A stretch of DNA of 64,000 nucleotides from contig NZ_JAVHUW010000084.1 of the NCBI RefSeq assembly GCF_030954495.1, positions 62,001 to 126,000 on the forward strand. The letters are read 5' to 3'. Position numbers and translations under genes: made by a program. The notes under the pieces were generated by a model, which searched no databases, was not told where the DNA came from, and was given only the letters and a program-made list of their open reading frames with translations. This document shows positions 1 through 9,265 of the stretch, one piece after another (within the stretch, counting starts at the first letter, position 1; every line of letters begins with the position of its first letter). Source of the DNA: Candidatus Desulfosporosinus nitrosoreducens. GTDB lineage: Bacteria > Bacillota > Desulfitobacteriia > Desulfitobacteriales > Desulfitobacteriaceae.

Positions 1-1
1 G

Positions 2-661
2 GATGCCCGTTTTTCTATTAACCGGGATAACTCGATGCAGATAGTTCCTGAAAAAAGCGGGAAAGAAGTTGACTTTGATTCCCTGATGACGACGCTAAAA
101 AAACAGTCGTTTAAAGATGATGTCATAATTCCTGTTCCTTTCAAGACAGTCAAACCAACTATCAGCAAAGCGGACCTTGAGAAGGTGAAAGTGAATAGTC
201 TTTTAAGCAGCTATACTACCAGCTTTGATCCCAGCCTCAGAGGACGCACCGTAAATATCAGACTTGCCGTTAAAGCTATCGATGGAACATTGCTAAAACC
301 TGGAGAAGTGTTCTCCTTTAATGCGACGGTAGGTCCAAGAACAGCCGAGGCTGGGTATCAGGAGGCCCTGATTATTGAAGGGGATGCGTTTGTGCCCGGT
401 CTGGGCGGAGGAGTCTGCCAGGTTTCCAGTACTCTTTACAATGCCGTTCGTTTAGCCTCTCCGTTCTTAAGTGTGGTCGAACGCGCGCGTCATAGCTTGC
501 CGATTGCCTATGTCCCTCCCGGTCAGGATGCAACGGTGGCTTATCCGGAGTTGGATTTTAAGTTCAGAAATAATTCGGGCTGTTATCTTCTTATTCGCAG
601 CAGTGTCAACAACAATACTTTGGAATTTAGGATCTATGGAAAAGAGAAAACAGAGCCGTAA
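2..661 (+). CDS. VanW family protein, 5' end outside the window
   Basis: The frame is open from base 2, eleven codons before the first ATG (base 35), so the gene starts upstream of the window and that ATG is probably internal. The 219 visible residues begin with the end of a peptidoglycan-binding-like module (IVPEKSGKEVDF) and continue into a VanW domain, recognised by FSFNATVGPRT and GGGVCQVSSTLYNA. VanW proteins are cell-envelope proteins of unknown biochemical role, first seen in some vancomycin-resistance clusters but common in sporulating Firmicutes without resistance. Nothing here suggests a resistance cluster. A good terminator follows at 751. The family is clear; the function and full length are not. 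Confidence 0.85.
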   Translation, partial: DARFSINRDNSMQIVPEKSGKEVDFDSLMTTLKKQSFKDDVIIPVPFKTVKPTISKADLEKVKVNSLLSSYTTSFDPSLRGRTVNIRLAVKAIDGTLLKPGEVFSFNATVGPRTAEAGYQEALIIEGDAFVPGLGGGVCQVSSTLYNAVRLASPFLSVVERARHSLPIAYVPPGQDATVAYPELDFKFRNNSGCYLLIRSSVNNNTLEFRIYGKEKTEP

Positions 662-750
662 GCATTGCTTAAACTGTTCTTCGACAAGATCTTTATATAA
701 GGTTAAAAAAGTGATCGCAAAATTATACAGCATGTTCAGGGAACAAGAGC

Positions 751-779
751 GCGTGTCCAAGCAGGGCACGCTTTTTTTA
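751..779 (+). terminator. Rho-independent terminator after the VanW gene
   Basis: An 8-bp stem (GCGTGTCC / GGGCACGC, one G-U pair) with a 5-nt loop is followed by a run of seven T. It lies 90 bp after the VanW stop codon. Confidence 0.8.
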
Positions 780-1031
780 TAGAGGAAGAAAGTATAATTT
801 CGTTTTCATACTTTCTTCTATAAATGTAAAGGCAACTTCAACTTAGCGGCCGCCCAGGCAAGATTGTTGTGGCTTAACCGGTTGCGCCCTGATATGCAGC
901 TGTTGGCTAAATTTAACGTTAAATTTACATTTAGTTCATAAGGTTTTTACAAACAGACATTATTCTGTAGGAGGGACATATTTACCGGGGATCTAAACAT
1001 TCCTGTTGGGCTGGCAAAAGGGAGTTTTTGA

Positions 1032-3191
1032 ATGTTTATGTCAAAAGTTAGAGGCCTACAAAAACTATACCGTCTACTTAAGGGTGATAAAACAATTTGG
1101 GTAGTATATCTGGATATTGTCAACTTCCATGAAGTGGAGTTTAGGTATGGCTATAAAATTTGCCAGGAGATTCTTGCTGAGATTGAAAATGAAATTAACG
1201 TTACCCTCAGAAAACAACGTAATCTCTTCCTTTTCTCTCAATCAGAAAGCAGAGGTGGGGACGATTTCGTTGTTTATTTTGTGCCGGGAGAAAACATACA
1301 TTGGGAAATGCCGGAGCTTGTTGAAAGATGGGTTCTTCCTCTGGAAGAGCGTTTTAACTACAGATTAAGGAAACTGGTTAAAGAGAAAATCAAGCTGCGT
1401 ACCGGAATTGCCCGCTGTCTTAACGTAGTCAATCGAAGCGCTGATTATTTGCTCTATGCGGCTGTGAAAGAAGCCTTTCTTTTAAATAAATCCGAACCTG
1501 ATCCCCAGTTTTTTGCCCGCCGCGAAGAAATTACTCATCTGCTTAATGAGCCGGACAAATACTTAAAGACGGCCTTTCAAGCGATCATTGAAACTCAAAA
1601 CGGTGAGATTTTTGGTTTTGAAGCATTGGCTCGTATTCCGGGTTCCACATGCTTTAACAATATTTCAGATCTTTTCCCTTTTGCCGAAAAAATAGGTCAG
1701 CTTTATCCCATAGAAACGCTTTGCCGGCGTCAAGCAATAACAGCTTATCCAAGCGTTTTGCAAAACAAGGAGTTTCTCTTTCTCAATATTAACCCCCAAA
1801 TCCTGGTTGACCCGGAATTTGCCTCCGGCCAAACTAGAAAAATGCTCAATGAAAAGGGAATAGCTCCATCCAATGTTGTACTTGAAATTACGGAAAGAAG
1901 CGCCATAGACAATTTCTCCACCTTTAGAGATGCTCTGGATCATTACCGCAGTCAGGGTTATTTAATTGCTTTAGATGATTTAGGAGCCGGCTATTCTTCT
2001 TTGCAATCTGTGGCGGAGCTCCATCCTGACTTTCTTAAAGTGGACCGATCTTTAATCTCGGGAGTGCATGCTGATCCGATAAAGTGGGCTTTGCTGGAGA
2101 CCTTTGTCACTTTTTCTCAGCGCATAGGTTGTCGGATCATTGCGGAAGGAGTGGAAACGGAAGAGGAAATGCGCACTGTAGTCCAGTTAGGGGTAAATTA
2201 TGTTCAAGGCTTTTTTGTTTCAAGGCCTGACTTTGTGCGCAAAAGTATAAATCCTGCCGTTAAAGAAATCTTAAATTCCAAACGGCACCTGAAATACATC
2301 GAGGATAAACCTATTGTATCTATGGTGGAACCCTTATCTATTTTTGAAAGCAATACCCTTGTAAGCGTTGTTGGAACTTATTTCCGTGATCATCCACATC
2401 AATGGCTCGTAGGAATAACGGAAGACTCCCGCTTAGTTGGAGTGATGCAGCGGGACAGGCTTTTTGCCGCTTTAGGCACTCGCTATGGTGTTCCCCTTTA
2501 TTTAGAACGCACTGTTCCTATTTTGATGGATACGAATCCACTCATCGTAGAAGACACAACTCCTTTGGAAGTGGTCTCCAGTTTAGCGATGCAACGCTCT
2601 GACGCTCAGTTGTATGACGGCATTATCGTTGCTAATCAGCGAAAGCCGATTGGCATGGTTTCTGTGGCAAATTTAATGAAGGCCATTTCTGAAAGACAGA
2701 TTCAGCTTGCTCAAGGAGCTAATCCACTGACAGGGCTGCCGGGAAACTTGCGCATAGACCAGGAAATCCGCCAGCATATAGAGCGGGGGGTACCCTTCGG
2801 ACTCCTATATATAGATCTTAATAAATTCAAATATTATAACGATTTATATGGTTTTCAGCAAGGAGATGTCGTTATCAAGATTTTGAGCGAAGTTCTGCAG
2901 AAAGCAATGAATGTAACAGGTCAAGAAACCTTTATCGGACATATTGGGGGCGACGATTTTATTGTCATCGCCCCGCCCGCGAATTTGGAAAAACTAGCGC
3001 TTAATATCCTGAATCAATTTAAACAGTCAGTTGAAAATTTACCGGGTAAAGAAAATTTAAGCGTAGCTCTGGCCGGACTTATCATCAATACAATTGAACA
3101 AACCTGGACTCCGTTGCGTGTCTCCGAGCGAGCCGCTCAAATAAAGAAAGAAGTAAAGGCCTTAGGCGGAAATTCTTTTTTGTTGCGATAA
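1032..3191 (+). CDS. GGDEF-EAL-CBS-GGDEF cyclic-di-GMP signalling protein
   Basis: A cytoplasmic protein of 719 residues with no membrane segment. A short N-terminal GGDEF-like domain carries GGDDF at residues 75-79. An EAL domain (about 180-400) keeps the catalytic signature: EAL at 197-199, N252, EITER around 285-289, DD at 315-316, K336, E372 and QGFF at 392-395. A CBS pair (about 430-555) follows, and then a C-terminal GGDEF domain with GGDDF at 639-643. The intact EAL residues predict cyclic-di-GMP hydrolysis. Whether either GGDDF domain makes cyclic-di-GMP or only binds GTP cannot be told. The CBS pair suggests control by an adenine nucleotide. The start has GGGAG seven bases upstream. 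It stands alone, followed by chemoreceptor genes. Confidence 0.85.
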   Translation: MFMSKVRGLQKLYRLLKGDKTIWVVYLDIVNFHEVEFRYGYKICQEILAEIENEINVTLRKQRNLFLFSQSESRGGDDFVVYFVPGENIHWEMPELVERWVLPLEERFNYRLRKLVKEKIKLRTGIARCLNVVNRSADYLLYAAVKEAFLLNKSEPDPQFFARREEITHLLNEPDKYLKTAFQAIIETQNGEIFGFEALARIPGSTCFNNISDLFPFAEKIGQLYPIETLCRRQAITAYPSVLQNKEFLFLNINPQILVDPEFASGQTRKMLNEKGIAPSNVVLEITERSAIDNFSTFRDALDHYRSQGYLIALDDLGAGYSSLQSVAELHPDFLKVDRSLISGVHADPIKWALLETFVTFSQRIGCRIIAEGVETEEEMRTVVQLGVNYVQGFFVSRPDFVRKSINPAVKEILNSKRHLKYIEDKPIVSMVEPLSIFESNTLVSVVGTYFRDHPHQWLVGITEDSRLVGVMQRDRLFAALGTRYGVPLYLERTVPILMDTNPLIVEDTTPLEVVSSLAMQRSDAQLYDGIIVANQRKPIGMVSVANLMKAISERQIQLAQGANPLTGLPGNLRIDQEIRQHIERGVPFGLLYIDLNKFKYYNDLYGFQQGDVVIKILSEVLQKAMNVTGQETFIGHIGGDDFIVIAPPANLEKLALNILNQFKQSVENLPGKENLSVALAGLIINTIEQTWTPLRVSERAAQIKKEVKALGGNSFLLR

Positions 3192-3193
3192 TT

Positions 3194-3223
3194 CACGGGT
3201 ATTGCAGTGCTCGTGTAATTTTT
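3194..3223 (+). terminator. weak terminator after the EAL gene
   Basis: A six-pair stem (CACGGG / CTCGTG, one G-U) is followed by TAATTTTT, starting three bases after the stop codon. It is weak but well placed. Confidence 0.4.
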
Positions 3224-3293
3224 CATGGGCTGAGAAAAAGTTGTTGCCGGAAAATGACGAGCAGCACAAAACTAAAAAATGGAGGAGTTTTAA

Positions 3294-5324
3294 TTGTTAC
3301 AGCTTATAAATAAAATAAAAAGTTTTATTAAAACGATGAAAGCCATTTTATCGGCAAAGAAGGTTGTTAAAAAAGAGAAGATTAATAGTAAGAATAAGTT
3401 GAGCGTTAATTTTGCAGCAAATATTTTGGGGTCTAAATTTAAGACTGGAAATAATACTAAAGATAATGGCCAAAAAATAAACAAAAGAAAAAACAGTAAA
3501 AACAGAGATGACAGTAAAAGTAATTTTAAGTTCATTGAATCCAGATTAAAAATCAAGTCAACGTTTAAATATTTCTCCAGCTTAAAAATGATAGTCATTA
3601 TTTTAAGGAAGTTTTGCAACTTAAAAATTGCTTATAAAATTAATTCTTTAGTTGTAACTATGGCAATTTTAATGGGCGGAATTGGCTATACAGGTTATAT
3701 CTACTATCAGAAACAAAATAATGGTTACAATCAGATGTATGCAAGTTCTTTATCGGCAGTAAAGTTCCTTAATGAGGTAAGAGCTAATACCGGGGTATCG
3801 GAAGCGTTGTCTATGGAGATGATCTTAGCTCCCATTGACGTAATCCGCAAACAAGAGCTTGACAAGAATCTCAAGAACACAGACAGCACAATTGATGCCT
3901 CTCTCAATGACTATGCCTCTCTTAAACTCAGTTCCGATGAAACGACAAAACTAGCTGCCTTAAAAGAGGCCCTCAGCAACTATCGCCATGAGCGGCAAAA
4001 GGCATTTGATATCAGTGCGCAAGGAACTAAACAAGAATCTTACAGCGCTTATTCCAATAACGCTTTAACTTATGTGGATACGATACATATCGTGTTGTCC
4101 TACCTTATTTCATACAACGAAAATTTAATGGAAAAAACTATGGCTCAGAATAATCAGGATTTTCTGCAGGCCGGCAGAATTCTGCTTGTATTTCCCATCG
4201 TTGCAGTTCTCTTAAGCGCCCTGCTGGGTTTGTTTGTAGCCCGTCTCCTGGCTAAACCGATGCAGGTAATGTTAAAAAGTGTGCAGGAGGTAGAGCGGGG
4301 AAACTTGGTTGTCGGCGAACAGATAGTTCATTCAACAGATGAAACAGGTAAATTGGCTGCCGCCTTCGATACCATGAGGGATACTTTGCGCAATTTGGTA
4401 GGTGAGGTTTCTCGCTCCAGTCAGTTGGTATCGGAAAACGCCCAGGCTATTCAGTCGATCACTAAGGAAAACTCCAATGCTTCCGAGCAAATTGTAGTTA
4501 CCATGGCCGCAACCTCAGCCGACACTGAGAAACAGGCAATTTCCATCAATGAAGCCTCGGTTGCCATTCAGCAAGTATCAGCAAGTGCCCAGCAAATTGC
4601 CGCGACCAGTATTCTCGTCGCCGATCTTACCGACAAAACAGCGGTAACAACAAAATATGGGCAGCAAGCTATTGACAAAGTCGTTCAACAGATGTCTGTC
4701 ATAAACGAGAGGACAGAGAGAATTCAGCAAGCTATTGATAATCTTACATTAAGTAATCACCAGATTAGCGATATTACGCAATTTATTAGCGGAATTGCTG
4801 CTCAAACCAACTTATTGGCCCTTAACGCGGCGATTGAAGCCGCGCGGGCAGGTGAACATGGACGAAGCTTTACAGTGGTTGCCGCAGAGGTGAGAAAACT
4901 TGCTGAGCAGTCTCAGGATGCCTCGAAGAAAATTAATTCTTTAATCACTAAGAATCATGAAAATATTATCTCTGCCGTATCTGCTATGAACGAAGCCTCT
5001 AATGATGTTCAAGAGGGAATTAAAATTGTAGGGACGGCCGGCCAGGCATTTGCCACGAACTATGGACATATTGAAGAGGTTTCAACCCAAGTTCGAGAAA
5101 TTTCCACGTCAATTCAGCAAGTCGCGCTAGGAAATCAACAAGTTGTCGCCTCAATTAATAATATCAGCGGTTTCAGTCAGGTCACTGTAGAACGGGTGCA
5201 ATCTGTCACAGACAATATCAGAGAACAAGCGACTTCTATAAACCGCATGGTTATGGCAACTCAAGACTTGGCCGCAACAGCTCAAGAGCTGTTAACGGCT
5301 ATCCAAGAATTTAGAGTCAGTTGA
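3294..5324 (+). CDS. methyl-accepting chemotaxis protein with 4HB-type sensor and long basic N-terminus
   Basis: A chemoreceptor of 676 residues. TM1 lies near residues 115-137, an extracellular four-helix-bundle-like sensor near 140-290, TM2 near 293-318, then a HAMP domain. The cytoplasmic coiled coil has the conserved hairpin tip (AAQTNLLALNAAIEAARAGE). The TTG start is chosen because GGAGGAG sits just upstream; internal ATG codons have no such site. This leaves an unusual tail of about 110 residues before TM1, very rich in Lys and Asn and encoded by AT-rich DNA. Normal receptors have only a few residues there. The ligand cannot be predicted. No che genes are in the window, so it must work with an array encoded elsewhere. 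Confidence 0.88.
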   Translation: MLQLINKIKSFIKTMKAILSAKKVVKKEKINSKNKLSVNFAANILGSKFKTGNNTKDNGQKINKRKNSKNRDDSKSNFKFIESRLKIKSTFKYFSSLKMIVIILRKFCNLKIAYKINSLVVTMAILMGGIGYTGYIYYQKQNNGYNQMYASSLSAVKFLNEVRANTGVSEALSMEMILAPIDVIRKQELDKNLKNTDSTIDASLNDYASLKLSSDETTKLAALKEALSNYRHERQKAFDISAQGTKQESYSAYSNNALTYVDTIHIVLSYLISYNENLMEKTMAQNNQDFLQAGRILLVFPIVAVLLSALLGLFVARLLAKPMQVMLKSVQEVERGNLVVGEQIVHSTDETGKLAAAFDTMRDTLRNLVGEVSRSSQLVSENAQAIQSITKENSNASEQIVVTMAATSADTEKQAISINEASVAIQQVSASAQQIAATSILVADLTDKTAVTTKYGQQAIDKVVQQMSVINERTERIQQAIDNLTLSNHQISDITQFISGIAAQTNLLALNAAIEAARAGEHGRSFTVVAAEVRKLAEQSQDASKKINSLITKNHENIISAVSAMNEASNDVQEGIKIVGTAGQAFATNYGHIEEVSTQVREISTSIQQVALGNQQVVASINNISGFSQVTVERVQSVTDNIREQATSINRMVMATQDLAATAQELLTAIQEFRVS

Positions 5325-5557
5325 TAATGATCTCTGATGTGACCTGCGGTCAGTTATCATAAAAATTATTTTTAATTAAATTTACACGAAGTTAATTAAG
5401 ACTTAATACTTGAACTGTATAATAAAGCTGTAATTAAGGACTTGCCTTGTTACTTAACTGTAGTAATAACAAACTATGCGCAGAAAAACAGATAAAGGGA
5501 TTTTCCTATTTATCTCATACAGGAAGCTTATTACTATTAGGAGAGTTTGCTTTAATA

Positions 5558-6169
5558 ATGATAAGATTAATAATTGCGGAACACCTTACTCTTTTACGCG
5601 AAGGAATTGCTGCACTTTTTGAGCAGGAAGAAGATATTGAAATAATCGGCTCTTGCGAGAACTGGTTGGAGACAATCAGGCTTTCCCGGGTTGCAGCTTT
5701 TGATCTTTTACTGATTGGAACATCGGTCTATTCACTTGAAATGTATAGGCAAATAAAGCGTAAACAGCCACAGGTAAAGATCTTGTTATTTCCTTCAGAC
5801 AATTTAAACACGATAAATATAAATAGCATCATTAATGACGTCATCGTACTGCCCAACAATGTAGATTCCAATATGTTATTGACGTCGATTCGGATTAGTT
5901 CTTATTGGGGGTCTACTTCTTTAGAACATCATTATTTGCCGGTGTCAACCTGGACGGAAAAAAGTAGTTGTTATGGCCTGGAAATAGAGGAAGCACTGAT
6001 TCTTTTTCTCTTAACCCAAGGGGCTTCCAACTATTCAATTTCCCGGTATATGTTTCTGAGTGAACGAGCTGTGAAAAATCGTTTGACGGCAATTTATAAA
6101 AAGCTGAGTGTAAAAAGCCGTACAAAAGCGGTCATTAAAGCAATAAGAGAAAATTTAATACCGAGTTAA
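5558..6169 (+). CDS. LuxR-type regulator with a degenerate receiver domain
   Basis: A protein of 203 residues. The N-terminal half has the fold of a response-regulator receiver (IRLIIAEHLTLLREGIAALF), but the acidic pair reads EH and the phospho-acceptor Asp position reads G in DLLLIGTS, so it probably cannot be phosphorylated in the usual way. The C-terminal half is a LuxR helix-turn-helix: LLTQGASNYSISRYMFLSER followed by AVKNRLTAIYKKLSVKSRTKA. The start is the ATG after AGGAGAG. An upstream in-frame TTG at 5447 lacks a good site and would add a poorly conserved leader. A TATAAT hexamer occurs at 5418-5423, with no clear -35. No histidine kinase gene is adjacent. The target genes are unknown. 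Confidence 0.78.
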   Translation: MIRLIIAEHLTLLREGIAALFEQEEDIEIIGSCENWLETIRLSRVAAFDLLLIGTSVYSLEMYRQIKRKQPQVKILLFPSDNLNTININSIINDVIVLPNNVDSNMLLTSIRISSYWGSTSLEHHYLPVSTWTEKSSCYGLEIEEALILFLLTQGASNYSISRYMFLSERAVKNRLTAIYKKLSVKSRTKAVIKAIRENLIPS

Positions 6170-6180
6170 ACCCTAAGCAG

Positions 6181-6215
6181 AGCGAATACTTGAACATTTG
6201 AGTATTCGCTTTTTG
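6181..6215 (+). terminator. terminator after the LuxR-type regulator
   Basis: A perfect 10-bp stem (AGCGAATACT / AGTATTCGCT) with a 10-nt loop is followed by TTTTT, 12 bases after the stop codon. Confidence 0.88.
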
Positions 6216-6518
6216 ATTAAAGGTTAAATCGACAATACTCCTTACTGTTATCAGCGGGGAAGATTTAACAAATATTGAAGTGCTGGTTAAGCCGAAACAA
6301 GCTGACACAGATTTTAATTAGAAGTAACAATCTTTTAACACAGAGTTAATAACAAGCGTAATAAAAATATTGTATATTTAGGTCAAGTTAAGTAGAAACA
6401 GAGGGGATAAAGCTTGAAAAATGTGTGCGGTGAAATCCCGAGCGAGTCTGAGAGACTATTTGAGGAAGGAGCAAAAATACCGGCAAGCAACCTATAATTC
6501 TTGAGGGAGTGAAAAATA

Positions 6519-8603
6519 ATGAGCAGGAATAAGAAGAATATAACTAAGTACAAATACTTTTCTGGGGTCCGCTTAAAAACAATGCTCACCATACTTCCAA
6601 GTATTCTTCTCACCTTAATTGCAATGATCTCAATTAGTTACTATTATTCCGAATCGACATTAAATCAACAGATTGAAGGGCAAATGAATGCTCAATTAAA
6701 TTCCACAATTCAAGATATAGAGAAACAGCTTACCGTCCACGATACACTCGTACAAAGTCTGGCAAGGTCAATAGAGGCTGAGGGTACATCTCTCGCTCCT
6801 GAACAATTTAAAAGTTTGCTGACAAATGTTGTAACCGCAAGTGACGTGACCTTCGGAACCGGTGTTTGGTATGAACCTTATACATATAAACCGGATCAAA
6901 AGTATTTTGGCCCTTATGTTTATAAAGATCAGGGGAAGCTGATTTACACAGAAGATTATGCAACGCCCCAATATGACTACCCTAATCAGGACTGGTATAA
7001 ACTTGGCAAGGAAACCAAAAACAAATCGGTTTGGACTGACCCCTATTATGACCCGACGACGAAAGTAACGATGATTACTGTCAGCGCTCCTTTTATGGAC
7101 GGTCAAGGAAACTTTCAGGGTGAAGTAACCGGGGACCTTGATTTTGTAACTCTTCAGAAGCTGATTACCAGTATTCACATCAGCGAGGGCGGAAGCCTCT
7201 ACCTTCTCAACAAGCAAGGCAGCTATTTGGTCAATCCGGATACCAGCAAAATTATGAAAACTAAAATAACCGACGATCCCAATCCCAGTCTTAAAGCTGC
7301 AGCTCAAACTATGTTGGGAAAAGGTTCCGGAGAATTTGTTTATCAAACAAATAACCACGAACAGCACCGGGTTTATTATGCTGAAGTTCCTGATTTCGGC
7401 TGGATCTTGGCGGCCGATGTACCGGAAAATAACCTGTTGGCGCCGCTTCATAACCTGCTTTACCGGATGCTGATTGTGGTTATTTTGGCAGTTATTATCG
7501 CTGCGCTGGCTATCTTACTATATAGCCGCTTCATCGTGAGCAATATTCGCAAGGTCAACCGGTTTGCCGAAGCAATTGTTAGCGGGGATCTGCGAAGTTC
7601 GATAACGACCAACTCCAGGGATGAGTTCGGAGAAATGACAACTTATCTGAATGCCATGAGCCAACGATTAAAGACGATTATCGGAGGAGTAGCCAGTAAT
7701 TCCGAACTTTTTGCTGCTTCGTCAGAAGAGCTTACCGCCAGCGCTGATGAAGCCAGTCAGGCAACGGAGCATATTACCTTATCTGTCTCGGATGTATCTC
7801 AAAATATCAATCAAAAGTTAGAGGGACTTGAACAAGCGAGCAAGGCTTCGGAACAGGTTGCCGGGCAAATCGATAAGATCAACTCTCATATTGACCAGGT
7901 CAGAAATGGATCTCAGGATGCCTGGTCTAAAGCCGCCGCCGGCGACCTTGTTGTCAGGAAAGCAATTGATCAGATGAACCTCATTCGCAATAAAGTTTCG
8001 GACGTCTCCAAGGTTGTGAGCGGTCTAGGCGAGAAATCTCAAGAGATCAATACTATTTTGACCCTTATTACCAACATTGCCGCGCAAACTAATTTGTTGG
8101 CCCTCAACGCCGCGATTGAGGCCGCCCGAGCCGGTGAGCAAGGACGCGGTTTTGCAGTGGTGGCAGAGGAAGTGCGTAAATTGGCGGAACAATCCAATGA
8201 TGCCGCCGGTCAAATTGGTGTTCTGATTAATGAGGTTCAGCGTGAGACGAAAGAGGCGGTAAATATAGTTGAACAAGGCCAGGAAGCTGTCCAAGAAGGG
8301 ATTTTAAGCGTTGATTTGGCCAGCCGGTCTTTTATGGATATTTCACAGGGGGTTAATGATTTTGCAACAGTCACAGATTTAGCTTCGGAAGCTGTGCATG
8401 AAATCGGGACCAAGATTAATGAGATGGTTACCGCTATAAACCAAGTGGCAAACATTCCTCAGGAAGTGGCCGGAAGCTTGGAAAGCATCGTGGCAATGAC
8501 TCAGGAGCAGCACGCTACGATGGAAGATATTCGCAGCTCCTCCTTGGCTTTAGCCAAAATGTCCTCAGAACTTCAGGATAGTATCAAAATTTTTCTGCTT
8601 TAG
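6519..8603 (+). CDS. methyl-accepting chemotaxis protein with dCache sensor
   Basis: A chemoreceptor of 694 residues. TM1 (about 21-43) precedes an extracellular double-Cache region of about 270 residues, recognised by GTGVWYEP, the aromatic stretch ending in DWYKLGKE, WTDPYYDP and SAPFMDGQGNFQGEVTGDLD. TM2 is near 315-340, followed by HAMP and the signalling coiled coil with its conserved tip (NIAAQTNLLALNAAIEAARA). dCache receptors usually bind amino acids or carboxylates directly; which one cannot be read here. The ATG has GAGGGAG upstream. It is a single gene with a 300-bp leader before it and may share an array with the receptor at 3294. Confidence 0.92.
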   Translation: MSRNKKNITKYKYFSGVRLKTMLTILPSILLTLIAMISISYYYSESTLNQQIEGQMNAQLNSTIQDIEKQLTVHDTLVQSLARSIEAEGTSLAPEQFKSLLTNVVTASDVTFGTGVWYEPYTYKPDQKYFGPYVYKDQGKLIYTEDYATPQYDYPNQDWYKLGKETKNKSVWTDPYYDPTTKVTMITVSAPFMDGQGNFQGEVTGDLDFVTLQKLITSIHISEGGSLYLLNKQGSYLVNPDTSKIMKTKITDDPNPSLKAAAQTMLGKGSGEFVYQTNNHEQHRVYYAEVPDFGWILAADVPENNLLAPLHNLLYRMLIVVILAVIIAALAILLYSRFIVSNIRKVNRFAEAIVSGDLRSSITTNSRDEFGEMTTYLNAMSQRLKTIIGGVASNSELFAASSEELTASADEASQATEHITLSVSDVSQNINQKLEGLEQASKASEQVAGQIDKINSHIDQVRNGSQDAWSKAAAGDLVVRKAIDQMNLIRNKVSDVSKVVSGLGEKSQEINTILTLITNIAAQTNLLALNAAIEAARAGEQGRGFAVVAEEVRKLAEQSNDAAGQIGVLINEVQRETKEAVNIVEQGQEAVQEGILSVDLASRSFMDISQGVNDFATVTDLASEAVHEIGTKINEMVTAINQVANIPQEVAGSLESIVAMTQEQHATMEDIRSSSLALAKMSSELQDSIKIFLL

Positions 8604-8926
8604 CGAATAGAAGCAAGGCTATCTGTCTGAAAATCACAGGAAGTTTTAATCCTAAACTTTTCCGGACAACTGAATTAAGGCTGTCAATGAGTGGGGCTTG
8701 AATAGTTTAGAAGTTAAGTCAGCTGCAAGAATGCCCTGCTCTTTTGCTAGGTTTTAATGGCTGAAACTTGTAATCTGGGTAGCCCAAGGTGAAAGTTTTT
8801 TCATTGATAAAACTGATCGATAGTATATCAATATCCTATCGACAGGATACTAAAACAGTGGTAGGCTCATAGTAACGATGAACTACACGCTGAAAATATG
8901 ATTTCGTTTAGTCAGGAGGGATAGTT
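8604..8926. other. intergenic region with a small inverted repeat
   Basis: No gene is seen. A 6-bp perfect stem (TATCCT / AGGATA) lies near 8829-8846, about 80 bp before the Spo0E-like gene. Its CCTATCGACAGG resembles, with one mismatch, the CTATAGAC element found elsewhere in the window. A TTGATA hexamer just upstream could be a -35 box. Confidence 0.35.
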
Positions 8927-9094
8927 ATGACGGAAATCGAAGATTTATTAAAACAAGTTGAGGAATTGCATCAGAGCATGGTCGATATAAAAAGCGGTAA
9001 ATCGATTATAGATTTGGGAGTCATTATTGAAAGTCAAATCTTAGACATTGTCCTCAATAACTACAGGGAGGAATTAATGAAAATTAGAGACTAA
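8927..9094 (+). CDS. Spo0E-like aspartyl-phosphate phosphatase family protein
   Basis: A 55-residue protein preceded by AGGAGGG. It starts MTEIEDLLKQVEELHQSMVD and has the family signature ESQILDIVLNNY, matching the SQxLD core of Spo0E-like proteins, in which the Asp is essential for dephosphorylating Spo0A-P. The predicted two-helix hairpin and length (50-85 is usual) fit. In sporulating bacteria such proteins delay or prevent sporulation by draining phosphate from the phosphorelay. The gene stands alone between a chemoreceptor and a cyclic-di-GMP protein, so its signal is unknown. The family assignment rests on a short motif. Confidence 0.7.
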   Translation: MTEIEDLLKQVEELHQSMVDIKSGKSIIDLGVIIESQILDIVLNNYREELMKIRD

Positions 9095-9190
9095 TAAATT
9101 TGAGTTTGATTGCCAACGCTTTTTCGGCTTGATCATTTTCAGATGCCATTATGAACCTCATGACCATAGGCTGGCAAACTGTCTAAGTCT

Positions 9191-9223
9191 CTTAAGATGA
9201 CGATGCTGTATTCCCATCTTAAG
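9191..9223. repeat. perfect 9-bp inverted repeat upstream of the HD-GYP gene
   Basis: CTTAAGATG and CATCTTAAG are separated by 15 bases and end 43 bp before the start codon at 9266. There is no T-run, so it could be an operator or a leader hairpin. Confidence 0.45.
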
Positions 9224-9265
9224 TTATGGGGAATTTGGACTTAGAATAAAGTCTGGAGGGGCATC

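Noticed and set aside
2..661. Vancomycin-resistance gene cluster
   Set aside because: Only VanW is present; no VanHAX, VanRS or VanY-like gene follows, and VanW is common in harmless sporulating Firmicutes.
3290..3619. Hydrophobic 109-codon frame opposite the chemoreceptor N-terminus
   Set aside because: Its Leu/Phe-rich content is simply the complement of Lys/Asn codons (AAA, AAT) in the real gene.
8604..9265. Cyclic-di-GMP riboswitch near signalling genes
   Set aside because: A GGCAAAC string occurs near 9170, but the ACGCAAAGCC and GGTTGCC parts of the aptamer are missing. The leaders at 1032, 3294 and 6519 were also checked without success.
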